Positions 59,642 to 64,000 of a stretch of DNA of 64,000 nt are shown here, piece after piece; the first letter of the stretch is position 1, and each line of letters opens with the position of its first letter. The notes beneath the pieces are model-generated. The model worked only from the letters and a program-made list of their open reading frames with translations, had not been told where the DNA came from and did not search any database. The position numbers and the translations under genes were made by a program. Source of the stretch: JBDGYW01 sp964518955 (GTDB lineage: Bacteria > Gemmatimonadota > Gemmatimonadetes > Gemmatimonadales > GWC2-71-9); assembly GCA_964518955.1 (NCBI GenBank), contig CAZFHS010000001.1:248001-312000 (forward strand), given 5' to 3'.

Positions 59642-60331
59642 TCAAGCACGGGAGTCGTCCAGTTCATCGAGTTCCTCCAGCTCCTCCAGCTCCGCGAACT
59701 CATCGGGCGGAAGCCGGTTGAAGTAGTCTTCGAACTTTTCGTGCAACCATTTGAACTTCTCGTGCAATATCTGGGGCGGGAGGAAGTACAGAATCAGCAC
59801 TGGGTAGACGGCGAGACGCATAAGACCGGCCGAGATCATGAACATGAGCAAGAAAATTAGAGCCATCATCTGCCCGGCGTTTATGAACAGGTCAAAAAGT
59901 CGATCCTTTCTGTCTGATGGTTGGGTGGCTGACATGAGCAGCGGCCAGCGGGAATAGAATGTCGTTGCGACCACCACCCAATACCAACCGAACGCTTTGA
60001 TCGGGGCGAAGAAGAGACCCAACCCTTCCAGCGAAGTCACCGGGAACAACATGCCCAGGAACATGCCCAGTCCGTAATAAAAGATCCCGAAAACGGTAGT
60101 GAAGAAGCCGAGTATGATAAACAGTCGCTTAACGTCGGTGCCGTCACCCGCATCCACTTCCTCGGGATTCTTGACAATGATTAGCACGCCGTACACGTAT
60201 CCAACGGCCGTGCTGGCCGCCCAGATACCCCACATCAAATCACCGGCTTCCCAACGCATTACCAATGCGATCACAACCGTGAGCGCAAACGCCTGGAGGG
60301 CGCGATTCGTTTCCCTCGGCGTTGGCTTCAT
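59642..60331 (-). CDS. Membrane protein (DUF6498-like)
   Basis: 229 aa with about six helices: AFALTVVIALVMRWEAG, GIWAASTAVGYVYGVLII, LFIILGFFTTVFGIFYYGLGMFLGML, WYWVVVATTFY, MMALIFLLMFMISAGLMRLA, and VYPVLILYFLP. The tail is very acidic (FAELEELEELDELDD). The pattern resembles DUF6498 proteins, though I am not certain. Its ATG shares a base with the upstream stop (TAATG). Function unknown. Confidence 0.75.
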   Translation of the reverse strand: MKPTPRETNRALQAFALTVVIALVMRWEAGDLMWGIWAASTAVGYVYGVLIIVKNPEEVDAGDGTDVKRLFIILGFFTTVFGIFYYGLGMFLGMLFPVTSLEGLGLFFAPIKAFGWYWVVVATTFYSRWPLLMSATQPSDRKDRLFDLFINAGQMMALIFLLMFMISAGLMRLAVYPVLILYFLPPQILHEKFKWLHEKFEDYFNRLPPDEFAELEELEELDELDDSRA

Positions 60332-60882
60332 TATCTAAAAATGGCGGGCACCGTTTTGACGAACCCGCGCAAGATGAGCAGCCCGATGAGGCAGAAGAAG
60401 ATGAAGAAGCCACCGATCCAGGGTCGGCAATTGGGGACGGATGTTACAATCTCGTCTGACACCTCGGTTGAGTCTTCGGGGTTGTACTGCACCTCCAGGT
60501 CGATCGTCTTACCTTCGTTCCGAAGCTCCTCTGCGGCAGTCTCCCGCTCCCGCTTCGTCCCATGGATGCTCTCGAGTTTCTCGGTTGCATGCTCGATTCC
60601 CCCAAACTCGTACCTGTAGAGACCGATCACATAGGGGGGCCGGTCTATCCTGCGTGTTCGCAGCTCCACGTCGTACAGTGTTGCCTCTACCGTGGCAGTG
60701 GGCCAATCAATGCGCTCTCTCGCATGCTCGGTTTCGGCATTGCATTGCCCCCAGAACCGGACGAGCAAAAACAGCGCGCCCGCCACTATCGCACCGAGTA
60801 TCAACAGAATGAACACCGCAGCAACCATCTCTGTGTCGATTCTCACGGCTTTCCTCGCAATCCTTCTCAGTCTGGAGCGCAT
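60331..60882 (-). CDS. DUF3592-like membrane protein
   Basis: 183 aa with one N-terminal helix (MVAAVFILLILGAIVAGALFLLV) and one C-terminal helix (GGFFIFFCLIGLLILRGFV), the DUF3592 layout. Between them is a soluble domain with WPTATVEATLYDVEL, IGLYRYEFGGIEHATEK and DLEVQYNPEDST, which fit DUF3592's beta-sandwich. No RBS is clear; GTG at 60846 or ATG at 60828 could be the real start. It starts the DUF3592, DUF6498-like, DksA-like cluster. Confidence 0.75.
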   Translation of the reverse strand: MRSRLRRIARKAVRIDTEMVAAVFILLILGAIVAGALFLLVRFWGQCNAETEHARERIDWPTATVEATLYDVELRTRRIDRPPYVIGLYRYEFGGIEHATEKLESIHGTKRERETAAEELRNEGKTIDLEVQYNPEDSTEVSDEIVTSVPNCRPWIGGFFIFFCLIGLLILRGFVKTVPAIFR

Positions 60883-60954
60883 TCCGCTTTCTCACTTTGG
60901 ATGAGTTCCTCGGTTTACTCCTACACTCGACACATCGGATGTCAAGAAAGGCTG

Positions 60955-61908
60955 TCAGGGAAGCGCCGTATAGTTGGCTCCCAGCACCAGGCCACCGCGG
61001 TCATCGGTGGGGCCGTCGGCGTTTACGAAGTTGACGGGGATATCCAAAGCCCAAGAACGGCGGTACACCCCGAAGTGCAAAACGGCGCATTCCATGAACG
61101 CCGCACACCCAGTGGGCGTACCCGATTCGCCGCTCGAAGCAATCGGCTGCCCCTGGGTAACTCGATCTCCGACCTGCACCAAGAAGCTTTCGTGCTCGAG
61201 ATGCGCGTAGAAAGCGAACGAGCTGTCATCGTGCTCGATGACGAGGAAGTTGAAATGGGAATCGTCCTTGTCGCTGTCGGTCCAGTTGTCGACCGCTACG
61301 CTCACCCGCCCTCCACGAGCTGCCACTACGGTGCGGCCAAACTCCGTCCGGAAGTCGACCGCCAATTGGTTGTCCCTGATGTGGCTGCCGTAAGCGTTCC
61401 CCACACTACAGTAAGTCTGGAGGACCTCGGCGGTGGAACCGACGGGAAACGGCATCACGTACTCGGAGGTGGTCGCATCGTCGAAGACCGCCCGCTCTAG
61501 GCATGGAGCGAGGAGCACGATTATCTCGAAGGTGTCGGTGGTGTGGAGCAACCCGTCCGTCGCTGTTACGACCAAGTCGTGCGAACCGATCGACTCCTCG
61601 CCAGGGAATCCGTGCAACACGTGGGTCACAGTGTCAAAGGCAAGCCAGTCGGGAAGCCTGACGACTCCGATTGTTACTGAGTCGCCGTCGGGATCGTAGG
61701 TCTGGATCACCTCGTTGCAGGTGTCGTTGTGGTGAAAGGTCGTGCTTGGGCCCACAATCACCGGGCGGTGATTTCGTTCCACCGCCGGAGGGGTGACGGG
61801 CACGACCTCCCCGCAGCCGACGACTAGGGCCAGTGCGAACCCGGTGGCCGATCGAGTCCGCCACGTTGCTCCGTTCAGAACATCTGAGCGAATCCGCGGC
61901 TTTTTCAT
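60955..61908 (-). CDS. M23 (LytM-type) peptidase lipoprotein with cadherin-like domain
   Basis: 317 aa from the ATG at 61908. Lipobox VVGC. Residues ~45-115 are a CADG/He_PIG-like domain (YDPDGDSVTIGVVRLPDWLAFDTVTHVLHG ... IGSHDLVVTATDGLL). The peptidase part has NQLAVDFRTEFGRTVVAARGGRV, an HxH in FYAHLEHESF, GDRVTQGQPIASSGESGTPTG and LHFGVY, the M23 pattern. The first metal histidine may be that in GSHIRDN. Such enzymes cut peptidoglycan cross-links or serve as activators of amidases. Confidence 0.85.
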   Translation of the reverse strand: MKKPRIRSDVLNGATWRTRSATGFALALVVGCGEVVPVTPPAVERNHRPVIVGPSTTFHHNDTCNEVIQTYDPDGDSVTIGVVRLPDWLAFDTVTHVLHGFPGEESIGSHDLVVTATDGLLHTTDTFEIIVLLAPCLERAVFDDATTSEYVMPFPVGSTAEVLQTYCSVGNAYGSHIRDNQLAVDFRTEFGRTVVAARGGRVSVAVDNWTDSDKDDSHFNFLVIEHDDSSFAFYAHLEHESFLVQVGDRVTQGQPIASSGESGTPTGCAAFMECAVLHFGVYRRSWALDIPVNFVNADGPTDDRGGLVLGANYTALP

Positions 61909-61945
61909 TCTCACAAGTAGAACCTGACTTTGCAGTAGTGCGCAA

Positions 61946-62076
61946 TGCCGGCACCGCCGCTCCGGCCGATTCATTGCTCGGCCGATAATCGCTTCCTTGC
62001 GAGTACTTGGCGGGTCTTCGTAGCGTTTCCGCTACGTCAGAAGAGCCGAGGGAGGTTCAACGTCCTCGGCTCTTTG
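61946..62076. repeat. tRNA-end/terminator repeat module, copy B (contains terminator 62041-62074)
   Basis: Begins TGCCGGCACCGCCGCTCC, like the 3' end of a tRNA-Leu acceptor with ACC. TTGCTCGGCCGA lies at 61974-61985 and CGTAGCGTTTCCGCTACGTC at 62019-62038. It ends with AAGAGCCGAGG...CCTCGGCTCTT, a stem-loop followed by TG. It lies between two divergent genes (M23 at 61908, GWxTD at 62180), where no transcript needs a terminator, so it looks like an inserted or remnant module. Confidence 0.7.
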
Positions 62077-62179
62077 CATTGCGCGCACAGTGCCGCCCCC
62101 CGCGCAACCACCGGTTTTGACACATATTGAAAAGGTGGATTACAGACTACCTGTTTGTGGATTCCTCTGCGGAGTCACG

Positions 62180-63898
62180 ATGTGGGTGGCGCCGTTTACG
62201 ATCGCGATAAAAGCCGCGCACCGTTCCACACCTTTTCTCCCTACCCTCACGTCAAACGAGGCCCAGGAAGACTCGGCTGCTCTTCTGCGACGGCTGAAAG
62301 CGACACAACGGGATCTCGAAAGAGTGCGCCGCCGGAGTTTGCAGTTCGGAACCGGTTCGTCTGGCGGGCGCTGTGACCAGAGAATCGGACGCTTCTGCTA
62401 CTGGTACGACGACGACGAAGATTGGACACCACCGCCCGACAACGAACGTGTTGTGCAACACCGTGAGTCCTTCTTGGCGAGATTGGATTCCGCATCTCGT
62501 ATAATCCCGGCCGACCCTTGGGTCGCAGCGCAACGTGTGCGGTACCTGGTCGAAGCGGATCGAATGGACCATGCCCTGCAGGCAACGGCAGACTGCAAAG
62601 AAACCGACTGGTGGTGCGCCGCATTGACCGGGTACGTTCGCCACCACATTGGCGATTTCTCGGCGGCCGATAGCGCGTTCACCTCCGCGTTGTTGTTGAT
62701 GCCGGAGCATCAACGGTGTGAATGGAACGACCTGTCATTACTGCTAGAGGGCAGCGCAAGAGGTCGGTACAGAGATCTCGAGTGCGGCGACCGTGATGCT
62801 TTCGAGCGAAGGTTTTGGTGGCTCGCCGACCCCTTCTACGGTATTCCGGGAAACGAACGCCGCAGCGAGCATTTCTATCGACTTGTGCTCAATGCCATAC
62901 TCGACGAATCGGCCTCGCCGCGTCGCATGAGGTGGGGGAACGACAGTCGAGAAGTGCTTATGCGGTTCGGCGGCCCCATTGGTTGGGAGCGACGGCGTCT
63001 GACCGGTACCATGTCGGTGTCGGACGCTTCTGTAATCGGATATCATCGAAACGGCGGCAGGCAGTTCGTGCCGCCGCCAGGAATTTTTGATGACCCCACC
63101 AAATTGATCGCGGGCGAATGGGATATCGATCCCGAACGCGCCAGAAGTCGCTTCGCGATTCCCCGGTTCGCCCGTTACGCACCGATAGAGTACCAGGCGG
63201 CCGCGTTCGAGCGTGGAGACTCGGCCGCACTCGTTCTGAGTGGCGGCTGGGTGGCTCCGCGGGAAGACGCTGACCTGCACGGAGAGATAGCGTTAACGCT
63301 GGTGCCGAACGAGAACACACTGCCAACGGTAGCAATCGGTCGATACGGTACGCCGCTCCAACTTCGAGTGCACCGCGAGTCGGCTCTCGTAAGTGTGGAG
63401 TTGTGGAACAACCATGACTCGATCGCCGGACGGGAACGCAGTTGGATCGATCTCAACCAACGACCGCCCGACGAGTTCGGCGTCTCCGACATACTGCTTC
63501 TCGAGGAATCTGACAGCCTGCCCGAAACTCTCGAACAGGCGATTCCGCACATGCGCTCGAACCTCGAGGCCTTGCCCGGCGAGAGACTCGGGCTGTACTG
63601 GGAAGTTTACGGCGTGGAATCCAGCCCGGAGGCGATGCAGTTCACGCTAACGGTAGACCGGCTGCACAAGAGTTTCTTCAGGAGAGCCGCCGAATGGACC
63701 GGCATAGTGGGGCGCAGGGAAGACACTGTGCGACTCCGATGGAACGAATCGGTTTCCTCGAGTAGCGGAAGCAGCGCTTTTGCCGTCGGGATTCAACTGC
63801 AAGACTCCATGAGTGGCGAGTACGCGCTGACTCTCACGGTGTCGCGTTCCGATGGGGCCGAGGCCCATTCCGAACGGCGTCTCGTGGTACCTCATTGA
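62180..63898 (+). CDS. GWxTD-like domain protein (Gemmatimonadota-type)
   Basis: 572 aa from the ATG at 62180 (GGAG 5 nt upstream); longer readings from 62090 or 62135 lack an RBS. A weak N-terminal hydrophobic stretch may be a signal. The first part has tetratricopeptide-like helices (PADPWVAAQRVRYLVEADRMDHALQAT). The WWLADPFYGIPGNERRSEHF and WGNDSREVLMRFGGP parts are typical of GWxTD proteins in Gemmatimonadota. The C-terminal ~180 residues are beta-rich. Function unknown. Confidence 0.75.
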   Translation: MWVAPFTIAIKAAHRSTPFLPTLTSNEAQEDSAALLRRLKATQRDLERVRRRSLQFGTGSSGGRCDQRIGRFCYWYDDDEDWTPPPDNERVVQHRESFLARLDSASRIIPADPWVAAQRVRYLVEADRMDHALQATADCKETDWWCAALTGYVRHHIGDFSAADSAFTSALLLMPEHQRCEWNDLSLLLEGSARGRYRDLECGDRDAFERRFWWLADPFYGIPGNERRSEHFYRLVLNAILDESASPRRMRWGNDSREVLMRFGGPIGWERRRLTGTMSVSDASVIGYHRNGGRQFVPPPGIFDDPTKLIAGEWDIDPERARSRFAIPRFARYAPIEYQAAAFERGDSAALVLSGGWVAPREDADLHGEIALTLVPNENTLPTVAIGRYGTPLQLRVHRESALVSVELWNNHDSIAGRERSWIDLNQRPPDEFGVSDILLLEESDSLPETLEQAIPHMRSNLEALPGERLGLYWEVYGVESSPEAMQFTLTVDRLHKSFFRRAAEWTGIVGRREDTVRLRWNESVSSSSGSSAFAVGIQLQDSMSGEYALTLTVSRSDGAEAHSERRLVVPH

Positions 63899-63976
63899 CG
63901 TTGTTGCGGACGCGGCCGGCATGGAGCTCGGCCAGTTGCGGCCGCATCAATAAGCCACTCAACGCAATCCTTTGAT

Positions 63977-63992
63977 GCTCGGCTAGCCGAGC
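63977..63992. terminator. Perfect 16-bp palindrome downstream of the GWxTD-like gene
   Basis: GCTCGGCTAGCCGAGC at 63977-63992, 78 bp after the stop. It could be a terminator stem with the loop centred on TA, or a binding site; no T-tract is visible before the window ends at 64000. Confidence 0.4.
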
Positions 63993-64000
63993 GTATGTTG

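Noticed and set aside
1..64000. CRISPR array, rRNA, transposase or integrase
   Set aside because: None seen on either strand; repeats found are not regularly spaced with spacers, and no transposase motif was found.

Overview
The window is a gene-dense stretch of a GC-rich Gram-negative bacterial genome. Several features point to Gemmatimonadota or a near relative: PadR plus duplicated FtsX/MacB permease (ADOP-type) pairs, many exported amidohydrolases and peptidases, Tat- or lipobox-bearing cofactor enzymes, an exported DUF1080-type protein, and at the right end a GWxTD-like protein with a WWLADPFYGIPGNERR signature. This assignment is inference from gene content. No rRNA or ordinary tRNA is present to confirm it.

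Layout: 0.1-3.2 kb holds an exported PLP D-threonine-aldolase-like enzyme and an M28-type lipoprotein. 3.2-5.8 kb (minus) is a three-gene operon: tungsten/molybdenum aldehyde:ferredoxin oxidoreductase, an unrecognised partner protein and a MoaD/ThiS sulfur carrier. 6.0-10.3 kb is PadR, an ADOP permease and a serine hydrolase. 10.3-13.8 kb (minus) is a four-gene, two-pump ABC exporter operon with ATGA-type overlaps. 14.0-17.7 kb is NhaC antiporter, isoaspartyl dipeptidase and a Tat-exported NAD-binding epimerase. 18.6-22.2 kb is an S9 peptidase overlapping a Ser/Thr kinase. 22.7-23.8 kb holds two broken SnoaL-like genes and a DUF3303 protein. 23.9-42.7 kb is mostly exported hydrolases: M14, amidase, PLP SelA-like enzyme, M28, M19 dipeptidase, D-aminoacylase and two serine hydrolases. 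A nonsense-interrupted methyltransferase diverges from a BAHD-type acyltransferase within it.

42.9-51.7 kb looks like an accessory region: a lone ADOP permease, a wHTH-MNT nucleotidyltransferase with a C-terminally short HEPN protein, a MerR-like regulator with a VIT/VWA protein behind a palindromic promoter, a HigBA-like toxin-antitoxin pair and a NYN-domain nuclease. 51.9-55.4 kb (minus) is the most interesting operon. A lipoprotein with three Ig-like repeats and a C-terminal cohesin-like domain is followed by a secreted M6 metalloprotease ending in a dockerin, then a small lipoprotein. 55.7-62.1 kb carries a degenerate tRNA-Leu-like element and three copies of a tRNA-end/terminator repeat module, interleaved with an X-Pro peptidase-like S15 hydrolase, HtpX, a DksA-like protein, two membrane proteins and an M23 lipoprotein. 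62.2-63.9 kb is the GWxTD-like protein.

Together the genes suggest a heterotroph that degrades peptides outside the cytoplasm and recovers damaged or D-configured residues (isoaspartyl, D-aminoacyl, dipeptides). It also shows recent gene decay: two in-frame nonsense codons, one internal deletion and one truncated toxin-like gene.
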